From Oscillospiraceae bacterium (GTDB lineage Bacteria; Bacillota; Clostridia; Oscillospirales; Oscillospiraceae), in assembly GCA_017434755.1 (NCBI GenBank), contig JAFRER010000011.1:51589-115588 (forward strand): a stretch of 64,000 nucleotides of DNA. Reading direction: 5' to 3'. The notes under the pieces were generated by a model. The model saw only the letters and a program-made list of their open reading frames with translations. It ran no database searches and was not told the origin of the DNA. Positions 53,633-61,920 of this stretch are shown here, one piece after another (the first letter of the stretch is position 1; every line of letters begins with the position of its first letter). The position numbers were made by a program, and so were the translations under genes.

Positions 53633-54753
53633 GCAAGGCTTTTCCAGGCCTCGCGTATCCCTTCGCAAAGAGCCGTGACATCCTCCCCGGTCGTATATCT
53701 GGACAGACCGATCCGTATGGACCCGTCGATCGATCTGGGATCGACCCCCATAGCTTCGAGCACGTGGCTCCGCCCGCCCTTTTTGCAGGCGGAGCTTTTT
53801 GATACATAGATCTCTCTGGCTTCCAGATAGTTCATAAGCACTTCGCTTTTCAGACCGGGGAGAGAGATGTTCAGGATATGGGGAGCGCCGCCGCCGTTGA
53901 TCGTTACGGACGGTACGGAAGAGGAAACGGAACGGATGATCTCGTCCCGAAAACCGTACATTCTCTGAGAATACTCTTCGAACTGAGCTGCTGCAGCATC
54001 GCATGCGGCGGCGAAAGCGGCGATCTGGGGAAGGGCCTCGGTGCCCGCCCGCCGGCCATCCTCCTGCCCGCCGCCGATGATATATGGTTTTAAACGCAGC
54101 CCTTTCCGGATGTATAATGCGCCGATCCCTTTCGGAGCGTGTATCTTGTGGCCGCTGATGCTGATCAGGTCAGCTCCGAGCGAGGCCGCCCGGAACGGGA
54201 CCTTCAGGAAGGCCTGCACCGCATCGGTATGCAGCAGGGCACTGCTCCCGGCGTCTTTTATCGCACGGGCCGCGGCGGAAATATCCGTGACGGATCCGGT
54301 CTCATTGTTTACCAGCATGAGGGAAACGAGGACCGTATCGGGCCGGAGGGCGGACCGGAGCGAATCGATGCTGACCGAGCCGGAGGGATCCGGCTTGAGA
54401 CGGGTGATCTCAAATCCTCTGCGCTCAAGCTCATCCAGCGATTTTCTGACGGCATCGTGTTCCGCTTCGGAGCTGATCACATGCAGGCCTTTTCTGCGCA
54501 TGCTCTCAGTTCCCGCGATCACTGCCCAGTTGTCGCTTTCCGTACCGCAGGAAGTGAATACGAGCTCGGACTGCCCGCAGCCGAGAGCCGAAGCGATCCT
54601 CTTTCTGGAGGAATCCAGCAGAGCCCGTGCATTCCGGCCTGAAGCATGCGTGGAGCTCGGATTCCCGTATGTGACGGTCATGGCACGGACGGCTGCCTCG
54701 GCTGCCTCATCACATACACGCGTGGTGGCGGCGTTGTCAAGATAATGTTCCAT
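53623..54753 (-). CDS. Cysteine desulfurase (NifS/IscS family)
   Basis: 376 residues, PLP enzyme that takes sulfur from cysteine for Fe-S clusters and tRNA thiolation. It begins MEHYLDNAATTRVC. The PLP Lys lies in ISISGHKIHAPKGIGAL, and the substrate-cofactor loop GGGQEDGRRAGTE is present. The persulfide Cys is in VSKSSACKKGG. ATG 54753 is used because homologues begin there; the frame is open further upstream but without homology. It is divergent from mtaB, which needs sulfur for tRNA methylthiolation, so the pair may be linked. Confidence 0.9.
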   Translation of the reverse strand: MEHYLDNAATTRVCDEAAEAAVRAMTVTYGNPSSTHASGRNARALLDSSRKRIASALGCGQSELVFTSCGTESDNWAVIAGTESMRRKGLHVISSEAEHDAVRKSLDELERRGFEITRLKPDPSGSVSIDSLRSALRPDTVLVSLMLVNNETGSVTDISAAARAIKDAGSSALLHTDAVQAFLKVPFRAASLGADLISISGHKIHAPKGIGALYIRKGLRLKPYIIGGGQEDGRRAGTEALPQIAAFAAACDAAAAQFEEYSQRMYGFRDEIIRSVSSSVPSVTINGGGAPHILNISLPGLKSEVLMNYLEAREIYVSKSSACKKGGRSHVLEAMGVDPRSIDGSIRIGLSRYTTGEDVTALCEGIREAWKSLAHS

Positions 54754-54768
54754 AATCAGCCTTTCAAG

Positions 54769-54814
54769 ATAGCAGGAGTACAATATGAAATATAGCAGGA
54801 GTACAATATGAAAT
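54769..54814 (+). repeat. Perfect 23-bp tandem duplication spanning the mtaB ribosome site and start
   Basis: ATAGCAGGAGTACAATATGAA plus AT is repeated exactly at 54769-54791 and 54792-54814. Each copy has a Shine-Dalgarno AGGAG and an ATG. The first ATG (54785) opens an 8-codon reading frame, MKYSRSTI, whose TGA overlaps the real mtaB ATG at 54808. Confidence 0.9.
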
Positions 54815-56097
54815 ACATTATATCCACTCTCGGCTGCAAGGTCAATCAGTATGAATCGCAGGCGATGGAGGCCCTTCTTGCGGAGAGAGGCCATATATGC
54901 GCCGCTCCGGGAGAGCCGGCGGATGCCGTGATCGTCAACACGTGCGCGGTAACCGCCGAGAGCGGAAGAAAATCCCGACAGCTCATCAGACGGCTGAAAG
55001 AGGAACATCCCGGAGCCGCAGTAGCGGTCTGCGGCTGTTATTCCCAGCTTTCACCCGCGGATGTATCGTCCCTCGGCGCGGATATCGTTTTCGGATCGGC
55101 TGACAGGAAAGGATTCATCGATGCCGTCGAGAGAGCGGTGCTGTCCGGAGAGAGAATGCAGGAGGTCGATGATCCGTTTCACAGAAAGCAGTTTGAGGAT
55201 CTTCCTTCCGGGGCGGTCTCCGGAAGGACCCGTGCCATGCTGAAGATACAGGATGGCTGTGTCAATTTCTGCTCTTACTGCATAATCCCTTATACCAGAG
55301 GAGGACTTCGGTCCCTTCCGCCTGAGAGGGCTGCGGAGGAGACGGCGAAGCTGAGGGATCACGGATTCGGGGAGCTTGTTCTGACCGGGATCGAGATCGC
55401 CTCCTACGGAGTCGATCTTCCGGGAAAACCGGCGCTGGCTGACCTCATCTGTACGGTCGCCGACCATGCCGGTGAGATGAGGATCAGGCTCGGTTCCCTT
55501 GAGCCGACCGTGATCACGGAACAGTTCTGCAGGCAGATCCGGGATACCGGGAAAATGTGCAGACATTTTCATCTCTCGCTACAGTCCGGGTGCGACAGGA
55601 CGCTGAAGGCGATGAACAGAAAATACGATACAGCCGGCTTTTATGAAAAGATCGTCATGCTCAGGGAGTTTTTCCCGAATTGCGGCATTACCGCGGATCT
55701 CATAACCGGCTTTCCGGGGGAGAGCGACAGCGACCATCTGCAGACGATCCGGTTCATAGAAAAGTGCGCCTTTTCGGCCATGCATGTTTTCCCGTATTCA
55801 AGAAGACCCGGCACACCGGCGGACAGGATGCCGGATCAGTGCACGAATGCCGTCAGAAATGCGCGTGCCCGTGAGGCCGCCCGGGTCGCCGCCGGAATGA
55901 AGCTTGCGTTTCTGGATTCCCAGATAGGGCTTACGCTTCCCGTGCTGTTCGAAAGCGGAGGGGATGAGGAAACAGCCATCGGTCACAGTGACAATTATCT
56001 TCTCGTGCGTGCTCCGGGCACTGACCTCAGAGGGAAGATCCGGCAGGTAAGGATACGGGAAAGAAAAGATGAAATTCTTTATGGTGTGATTGACTAA
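54808..56097 (+). CDS. mtaB: tRNA t6A37 methylthiotransferase
   Basis: 429 residues, radical-SAM enzyme that converts t6A37 to ms2t6A in tRNAs reading ANN codons. The N-terminal UPF0004 domain has STLGCKVNQYES with VNTCAV and CGCYSQ, supplying three Cys for the auxiliary cluster. The radical-SAM cluster motif is CVNFCSYCIIPYTRG. A C-terminal TRAM-like region ends the protein. The start follows the second copy of a 23-base duplication. Confidence 0.92.
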   Translation: MKYIISTLGCKVNQYESQAMEALLAERGHICAAPGEPADAVIVNTCAVTAESGRKSRQLIRRLKEEHPGAAVAVCGCYSQLSPADVSSLGADIVFGSADRKGFIDAVERAVLSGERMQEVDDPFHRKQFEDLPSGAVSGRTRAMLKIQDGCVNFCSYCIIPYTRGGLRSLPPERAAEETAKLRDHGFGELVLTGIEIASYGVDLPGKPALADLICTVADHAGEMRIRLGSLEPTVITEQFCRQIRDTGKMCRHFHLSLQSGCDRTLKAMNRKYDTAGFYEKIVMLREFFPNCGITADLITGFPGESDSDHLQTIRFIEKCAFSAMHVFPYSRRPGTPADRMPDQCTNAVRNARAREAARVAAGMKLAFLDSQIGLTLPVLFESGGDEETAIGHSDNYLLVRAPGTDLRGKIRQVRIRERKDEILYGVID

Positions 56098-56196
56098 TCC
56101 TCCAAAATACTATATATTGATTCAGTTAAAATGCCGAGTACATATTTCCGTCATTCGGCATTTCCATATGATCTGGTAAACAGCAGGTATCGTCTG

Positions 56197-57285
56197 ATGA
56201 AAGAAAGAGTGTTCAACTTTGCCGCGGGGCCGTCCGTTCTGCCCCTTGAAGTGCTTGAGAAAGCGAGAGATGAACTCGTGTCCTACGGGGACAGCGGCAT
56301 GTCCGTTATGGAGATGACGCACAGAGGCAAAGATTTTGCCGGGATATTCCAAAAAGCAAAATCTCTGTTCCGGGAAGTCCTTTCCGTACCCGATACGCAT
56401 GAGATCCTTTTCCTTCAGGGCGGTGCCACGCTGCAGTTTGCATCCATCCCGATGAACCTTCTTCGCGGCGGGACCGCGGATTATGCCGTTACCGGCGTGT
56501 TTTCCGGAAAAGCGGCGCGTGAGGCTGAAAAGTACGGAAAAGTCAATCTCGCCTGCGATATGTCCGCCTCGGGATTTGACCGGATCCCGGATCAGAGGGA
56601 TCTTGAGACCTCGGAGGATGCATCTTACTTCTATTACTGTGCCAACAATACCATCTACGGAACGGAATGGCATTATGTTCCGGAGGTATCCTCTGCGCTC
56701 GTCTGTGACATGTCTTCCGACATTCTCTCCTGTCCGGTCGATGTTTCACGCTACGGGCTGATCTATGCCGGTGCACAGAAAAACATCGCGCCTGCGGGAC
56801 TTACCGTGGTGGTGATCGACAGAACGCTTGCCGGCAGGCACTTGGATATCACGCCGGAAGTGATGCGGTATGATGCTCTCATCAAAAATGATTCCATGCT
56901 CAATACGCCGCCGTGCTGGTGCATTTATATGCTGACGCTCGAACTGGAATGGCTGAAGAGACAGGGCGGCGTCACCGCGATGGACGAACTGAGGCGGGTT
57001 CGGTCCGGAATGATCTACGATGTTCTTGATAACAGCGGTTTTTATATTTCAATGGCGGAACCCGGTTCCCGCAGCTTTATGAACGTCACGTTCCGGACTC
57101 CTTCCGCCGAACTGGACAGCAGATTTGTTTCGGAGGCGGAAAGGGAAGGCCTTGTCAACCTGAAGGGACACCGGACTACCGGCGGGATCCGCGCGTCGCT
57201 TTATAATGCGATGCCGCCTGAAGGTGCCGCCGCACTCGCTGATTATATGAAGAGATTCGAGGCACAGAACAGATGTTTCAGATAA
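56197..57285 (+). CDS. serC: Phosphoserine aminotransferase
   Basis: 362 residues, the usual length. It makes phosphoserine from 3-phosphohydroxypyruvate and glutamate. It begins VFNFAAGPSVLP, has FLQGGATLQFA and the PLP-Lys motif YAGAQKNIAPAGL, and ends with HRTTGGIRASLYNAMP. ATG 56197 is chosen over 56131 because the family starts there and AGCAGG is suitably placed. The stop overlaps the serA start by 13 bases. Confidence 0.95.
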   Translation: MKERVFNFAAGPSVLPLEVLEKARDELVSYGDSGMSVMEMTHRGKDFAGIFQKAKSLFREVLSVPDTHEILFLQGGATLQFASIPMNLLRGGTADYAVTGVFSGKAAREAEKYGKVNLACDMSASGFDRIPDQRDLETSEDASYFYYCANNTIYGTEWHYVPEVSSALVCDMSSDILSCPVDVSRYGLIYAGAQKNIAPAGLTVVVIDRTLAGRHLDITPEVMRYDALIKNDSMLNTPPCWCIYMLTLELEWLKRQGGVTAMDELRRVRSGMIYDVLDNSGFYISMAEPGSRSFMNVTFRTPSAELDSRFVSEAEREGLVNLKGHRTTGGIRASLYNAMPPEGAAALADYMKRFEAQNRCFR

Positions 57286-58436
57286 AGACCATAAACAATA
57301 TTTCGGAGACGGGGATCGAATTCCTTAAGAAAAAGGGCTTTTCCGTCCATCCGTATACCGTGGCTCCCGATGCCATCCTCGTGCGCAGCGAAAACCTGCA
57401 CGGAACGGTTTTCAACAGGGAGCTCCTGGCGATCGCGAGAGCAGGCTCCGGCTATAACAATATTCCGATTGAAGACTGCGCGGAAAAAGGCATCGTTGTC
57501 TTCAACAGTCCCGGAGCGAATGCAGAGGCGGTCAAAGAGCTTGAGCTCTGCTCTCTCGTGATGGCTTCGAGAGATGTTCTCGGCAGCATCGAATGGGTCA
57601 GGTCCATTGCCGACGAAGGCGATGCCATCACCGGACTTGTTGAGAAAAACAAGGGCAGCTTCACCGGCCCGGAACTCATGGGCAAAACCATCGGGGTCCT
57701 GGGGCTCGGAGCAGTAGGCGCGCTTGTGGCGAATGCCGCCGTTGATCTTGAGATGGAAGTGCACGGTTATGATCCCTTCATGTCGGTGGATGCGGCGTGG
57801 AGACTGTCAAGAAGCGTCATTCGCTCGGACACGCTGGATGAAGTGCTCTCCTGCAGCGATTATATAAGCCTGAACGTGCCGTATAACGACGAGACCTTCC
57901 ACATGATCTCCGACGCCGAGTTTTCCAAGATGAAAAACGGTGTGAGGATCATAAATGAGTCCAGAGCGGAAGTGGTCGACGATGATGCCATGATCAGAGC
58001 GATCGAATCGGGAAAGGTCGCCAGATATGTGACGGATTTTCCGAACACAAAGCTGCTCAGAACGCCGAATGTGATCGCCATGCCGCATCTCGGCGCCTGC
58101 ACGCCGGAGAGTGAGGAGCGCTGCTCCTATATGGCGGCCAATCAGCTTTATGATTATCTGGTGAACGGGAACATAAAGAATTCGGTCAATCTGCCTGACG
58201 CATCTCTCAACCGGATGGGTGTATGCAGGCTTTGCGTCATCCACAGAAACGTTCCCCGCATGATCACGGGTATCCTGGATTTTATCAGCGCCAGGAATAT
58301 CAACGTTGAGCACATGATCAACAAGCCGAGGGACAAATATGCCTATACGATCGTTGACCTTGCCGAGTGGATCGACGACAGGACTGCCGAGAGCATCCGT
58401 GCGATGGATGATGTTTTGAGGGTAAGAGTGATATGA
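57273..58436 (+). CDS. serA: D-3-phosphoglycerate dehydrogenase with ACT domain
   Basis: 387 residues. First step of serine synthesis. The NAD loop is IGVLGLGAVGALVANAA. The catalytic Arg lies in RIINESRAEVV and the His in VIAMPHLGACTPES; the clade-specific VTDFPNTKLL replaces the more common Glu motif and is normal for this Clostridial form. A C-terminal ACT domain (about 315-387, CRLCVIHRNVPRMITGI) suggests feedback by serine. It overlaps serC and the next gene (ATGA). Confidence 0.92.
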   Translation: MFQIKTINNISETGIEFLKKKGFSVHPYTVAPDAILVRSENLHGTVFNRELLAIARAGSGYNNIPIEDCAEKGIVVFNSPGANAEAVKELELCSLVMASRDVLGSIEWVRSIADEGDAITGLVEKNKGSFTGPELMGKTIGVLGLGAVGALVANAAVDLEMEVHGYDPFMSVDAAWRLSRSVIRSDTLDEVLSCSDYISLNVPYNDETFHMISDAEFSKMKNGVRIINESRAEVVDDDAMIRAIESGKVARYVTDFPNTKLLRTPNVIAMPHLGACTPESEERCSYMAANQLYDYLVNGNIKNSVNLPDASLNRMGVCRLCVIHRNVPRMITGILDFISARNINVEHMINKPRDKYAYTIVDLAEWIDDRTAESIRAMDDVLRVRVI

Positions 58437-58915
58437 AGAAGCTGTTCAACTGGTGTGTCAATTTCATCAGGACGCTGGACTGGGCAGAAGTGTTCCGGTA
58501 CTTTGTCGTCGGCGTTTGTACAACGGTACTGAATATTTTCATATTCTGGCTTCTTGGGAAAAAACTCGGGTTAAATGAACATGTTTCCAATATCGTTGCC
58601 TGGATCCTGTCTACGCTGTTTGCCTTTGTTACAAACTGCTTCATCGTGTTCCGGATCAAGCCGAAAAACATTGGGGAACTGTTCAGATTCATGCTTTCGT
58701 TCTACGGTGAGCGGATTTTCACGCTGGGTGTGGAAGAACTGCTTATCCTGATATTTATCACGCTTCTTCATCTTCCGAGGATGCCTGTCAAATTTGTGAC
58801 CACATGCATTACCATCGCGCTGAACTATCTGTTGAGCAAGTTTGTAGTCTTTCACGTGAAAGAGGAAAAAAGCGACGATGCAGACGCTGAAGATGACGGA
58901 AAAACTGTATTATAG
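58433..58915 (+). CDS. GtrA family membrane protein
   Basis: 160 residues with four helices, the GtrA layout: FRYFVVGVCTTVLNIFIFWLL at the start and VKFVTTCITIALNYLLSKFVVF at the end. GtrA proteins take part in moving polyprenyl-linked sugars or in cell-surface polysaccharide synthesis. It overlaps serA by 4 bases and the next gene by 38 bases. A link to serine synthesis is not obvious. Confidence 0.88.
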   Translation: MKKLFNWCVNFIRTLDWAEVFRYFVVGVCTTVLNIFIFWLLGKKLGLNEHVSNIVAWILSTLFAFVTNCFIVFRIKPKNIGELFRFMLSFYGERIFTLGVEELLILIFITLLHLPRMPVKFVTTCITIALNYLLSKFVVFHVKEEKSDDADAEDDGKTVL

Positions 58916-60056
58916 CGACAGCCATCTCTTTTCCTTCCATGCCGCTGTGCTTGCATGCACCGGCTCGGAAGACGGCGGCTTTCTGGCGGTTCTGGACAGG
59001 ACCGCGTTTTTCCCCGAAGGAGGGGGACAGCGGGCCGATACGGGAACGATAGCGGGGATCCGGGTCACGCATGTGTTCGAGAAGGACGGCGTGATCTTCC
59101 ACAGATGCAGCGGACCGGTCGATGCATGCCCGGACGCCCTGTGCGAAGTGGACCGCGAGCAGAGGCTGCGGAGGATGCAGAACCATTCGGGGGAACATGT
59201 TCTCTCCGGTCTGATCTACAGGCGTTTCGGCTATTCGAACGTGGGCTTTCACATGGGAGAGCGCTGCATGACGATCGATTTCAGCGGTGAACTGTCGGAT
59301 TCAGACCTTGCCGGGATCGAAAAGGCTGCCAATGAAAAGATCAGGGATAACATCCCTGTAACGGCTTATTTCCCGAGCCCGGAGGAACTTGCCGCAACCG
59401 AATACAGAAGCAAGCTCGATCTCACGGAGAATGTACGGCTCGTGAAGATAGACGGCTGTGACATCTGTGCCTGCTGTGCTCCGCATGTCTCGGCCACCGG
59501 AGAGATCGGATCGATAAAGATCCTTTCCTCCATGCGTCATCGCGGGGGAACACGCATCGAAGCCGTATGCGGCATGGATGCGCTGGATCATTTCAGGCTC
59601 AAACAGGAGAATGCGGAAAAGATCTCCGCTCTGCTTTCCGCAAAGCAGGATGAGATCGGTTCTGCCGTGGAAAGGCTGCTGCGTTTGTCAGAAGAACAGA
59701 AACTGAAGATCGCCGCTCTCAGCATGGACTGCGCTTCCCTGAAAGCGGAGTCGGTTGCCGATACGGAAGGGAATATCTGCCTGTTTGAGGATCTGCTTGA
59801 CGATATTGCGATTAGGGAACTGGTGAATCGGTTATCCGGAAAATGCAGGGGTATGGCAGGCGTTTTTTCCGGAGACGATCAGACCGGGTACAGGTATATA
59901 ATCGGGAGTTCAAACGCGGATCTCAGAAGCTGTGCCAAAGCGATCAACGCCGGGATAGAAGGAAAAGGGGGCGGATCGGCATCCATGATCCAGGGACACA
60001 GCGCCTCCTGCGCACAGAAGATAAGAGACTTTTTCAATGCTTTCAAATTAAACTGA
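58878..60056 (+). CDS. Alanyl-tRNA editing protein (AlaX type, with DHHA1 domain)
   Basis: 392 residues. It resembles the editing half of AlaRS without the synthetase: a beta-barrel N-terminus (RTAFFPEGGGQRADTG), zinc-binding MQNHSGEHVLSG and CDICACCAPHVSATGEIG, a helical coiled-coil (about 235-300) and a C-terminal DHHA1 domain (IEGKGGGSASMIQG). It clears Ser or Gly from mischarged tRNA-Ala. The neighbouring serine genes could be relevant, since serine raises mischarging; that is inference. The ATG at 58878 lies inside the gtrA end. Confidence 0.88.
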   Translation: MQTLKMTEKLYYSDSHLFSFHAAVLACTGSEDGGFLAVLDRTAFFPEGGGQRADTGTIAGIRVTHVFEKDGVIFHRCSGPVDACPDALCEVDREQRLRRMQNHSGEHVLSGLIYRRFGYSNVGFHMGERCMTIDFSGELSDSDLAGIEKAANEKIRDNIPVTAYFPSPEELAATEYRSKLDLTENVRLVKIDGCDICACCAPHVSATGEIGSIKILSSMRHRGGTRIEAVCGMDALDHFRLKQENAEKISALLSAKQDEIGSAVERLLRLSEEQKLKIAALSMDCASLKAESVADTEGNICLFEDLLDDIAIRELVNRLSGKCRGMAGVFSGDDQTGYRYIIGSSNADLRSCAKAINAGIEGKGGGSASMIQGHSASCAQKIRDFFNAFKLN

Positions 60057-60085
60057 TTATGAATGATAATTGAAAGGAGAACACC

Positions 60086-60541
60086 ATGAAGAAGTTTTTA
60101 CAGGAATTCAAAGACTTCGCCGTGAAGGGCAACATGATCGATATGGCCATCGGCGTCATCATCGGCGGTGCGTTCACGGCTCTGGTGACAGCTTTTACCG
60201 GAAATATCGTCAACCCGCTGCTGTCGCTGATCCCCGGCATCGATAATCTGGACAATTCACTGAAGATCGTGATCCATGAAGCAACGGTGGATGCCGCCGG
60301 TGAACCGGTGGAAGAAGTCGCCATCAAATTCGGCGCTTTCATCTCTGCCATCATCACCTTCCTGATCCTGGCGCTGATCGTATTCCTCATTGTCAAGGCG
60401 ATCAACAAGGCCCGCACGGTCGGCAAATCGAAAGAGCCTGCCGAGCCTGCGGCTCCCACCACCAAGGTCTGCCCGTACTGCAGGAGCGAGATAGCCATCG
60501 AAGCCACCCGCTGCCCGCACTGCACCTCGGAGCTGTCCTGA
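60086..60541 (+). CDS. mscL: Large-conductance mechanosensitive channel with C-terminal zinc ribbon
   Basis: 151 residues. MscL opens under membrane tension to release solutes in osmotic downshock. The first helix KGNMIDMAIGVIIGGAFTAL and the second ISAIITFLILALIVFLIVKA are clear. After the usual charged helix there is an added tail with CPYCRSEI and RCPHCTSEL, two CxxC pairs forming a probable zinc ribbon, seen in some Firmicutes MscL. AAAGGAGAA precedes the ATG. Confidence 0.94.
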   Translation: MKKFLQEFKDFAVKGNMIDMAIGVIIGGAFTALVTAFTGNIVNPLLSLIPGIDNLDNSLKIVIHEATVDAAGEPVEEVAIKFGAFISAIITFLILALIVFLIVKAINKARTVGKSKEPAEPAAPTTKVCPYCRSEIAIEATRCPHCTSELS

Positions 60542-60557
60542 GCTGTCCTGAAATCTG

Positions 60558-60597
60558 CCGCAATTCGGTCATTCTGACGAATTGCGGCTTTTTTTAT
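60558..60597 (+). terminator. Terminator after mscL
   Basis: CCGCAATTCG pairs with CGAATTGCGG, followed by CTTTTTTTAT. Confidence 0.9.
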
Positions 60598-60612
60598 CGG
60601 TATTAATCACAA

Positions 60613-60641
60613 TTGACACGCAGAAACCGAATTGTTAAAAT
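60613..60641 (+). promoter_or_regulatory. Promoter of the 2-hydroxyacyl-CoA dehydratase operon
   Basis: TTGACA at 60613-60618 and TAAAAT at 60636-60641, spacer 17 bases. Confidence 0.75.
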
Positions 60642-60706
60642 ACTCTTTAGTATTGGGATAATATGCCCAGCAGAATCAGCATACTATTTGATTAGGGGGT
60701 TATCTG

Positions 60707-61918
60707 TTGAAAGACCTTAAACATCTCATCTTTTTTGAGAAGCTCCTTCAGGAGGCGAATAACGACCTCGTCAAGCAGGGGAAAGCTGACGGCAACAGAG
60801 CCATCGGCTATACCTGCTATTTCATGCCTGAAGTGCTCCTCGATCTTCCCGGCTGCTTTTCCGTCAGACTGAGAGCACCCGGCTGCACCTCCCCGGACAT
60901 CGCGACCTATTATCTGTCCGGACGCGTTTGCCACTATGCCCGCTCCCTGCTGGAGCGCGCGCTCGAGGGCGGCTATAATTTCCTCGACGCCCAGATGGGG
61001 ACCGAGACCTGCACCGCCACCTGCCGGTTCCAGGAGCATATCCAGCAGAAGCATCTCGACTCCGTGGATGACATGCGGATCATCGACAACGATGATTTCT
61101 TCTGCACGTTTACCGATATCCCGTTCAAAAACACCGAAAACAGCTATCAGCACTTCGAGACGCAGCTTCGCGCCCATGTGCTCGAGCCGCTTCACGAGCA
61201 TTTCGGCATAGACATTTCGGATGAGACTCTTCTCAAGACCATTGAGGATCATAATGAAGTCTGCAGGCTCATCAATGAGATCGGTGATTACCGCAAACTG
61301 GACAATCCGACGATAACCGGGTATGAGTTCCATGTGATCCAGCTCGTCTCTCTTGCCTGCCCGAAATACCTCATTCTTCCGTATCTGCGTGAGACGGCAG
61401 AAGAGATGAAGACACGTGAACCGGACCAGAAGAAGAATTTCCGCTGCAAAGTCGTTCTTGCCGGATCGGAAAACGACGATCCCGATTTCACCAAGCTTGT
61501 GGAAAGCTGCGGCGCTCTTGTCGTATGCGACCGTTTCTGCTACGGAGCCGTTGAAAGCCGCATTCCCATCGAAGTCAAAGAGGGACAGAGTCCTCTTCGC
61601 GCAATCGCGGAGCATTATCTCAAGACCTCCAACTGCCCGCGCTTTATGCCGCAGGACGAAATGCGCGCGCGTAAAAAGAGACTTGCGGATCTGGCGAAAG
61701 AGTATCATGCCGACGGTATCATCATTGCATCCAATAAGTTCTGCGAGTACTGGAGCTATGAGCGCGTAATAGACACCTTCATCCTCAAGCGTGACTACGG
61801 CATCCCCGTTTGCTCGATAGAAAAAGAATATATCAACTCCGCTTCGGGCCAGCTGCGTACACGGTTCCAGGCCTTTGTGGAGAGTATTGAGATCAAGCAG
61901 ATCCAGGAGGGCAACTGA
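60707..61918 (+). CDS. 2-hydroxyacyl-CoA dehydratase / benzoyl-CoA reductase family subunit (403 aa)
   Basis: One subunit of the HgdB/FldC/BcrC superfamily, in which two related subunits hold Fe-S clusters and an ATP-driven activator supplies an electron. Conserved features are YFMPEVLLDLPG near the start, CDRFCYGAVESR and the C-terminal GIIIASNKFCEYWSYE with its cluster Cys. The start is TTG 60707 with AGGGGG 7 bases upstream; no ATG fits. The gene is 2 bases from the next subunit. The substrate is not readable. Confidence 0.82.
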   Translation: MKDLKHLIFFEKLLQEANNDLVKQGKADGNRAIGYTCYFMPEVLLDLPGCFSVRLRAPGCTSPDIATYYLSGRVCHYARSLLERALEGGYNFLDAQMGTETCTATCRFQEHIQQKHLDSVDDMRIIDNDDFFCTFTDIPFKNTENSYQHFETQLRAHVLEPLHEHFGIDISDETLLKTIEDHNEVCRLINEIGDYRKLDNPTITGYEFHVIQLVSLACPKYLILPYLRETAEEMKTREPDQKKNFRCKVVLAGSENDDPDFTKLVESCGALVVCDRFCYGAVESRIPIEVKEGQSPLRAIAEHYLKTSNCPRFMPQDEMRARKKRLADLAKEYHADGIIIASNKFCEYWSYERVIDTFILKRDYGIPVCSIEKEYINSASGQLRTRFQAFVESIEIKQIQEGN

Positions 61919-61920
61919 CT

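Noticed and set aside
53623-55008. A longer cysteine desulfurase starting upstream of 54753
   Set aside because: The extra 85 codons run through the intergenic region and the start of mtaB and show no homology. NifS-type proteins begin at the MEHYLDNAATT position.
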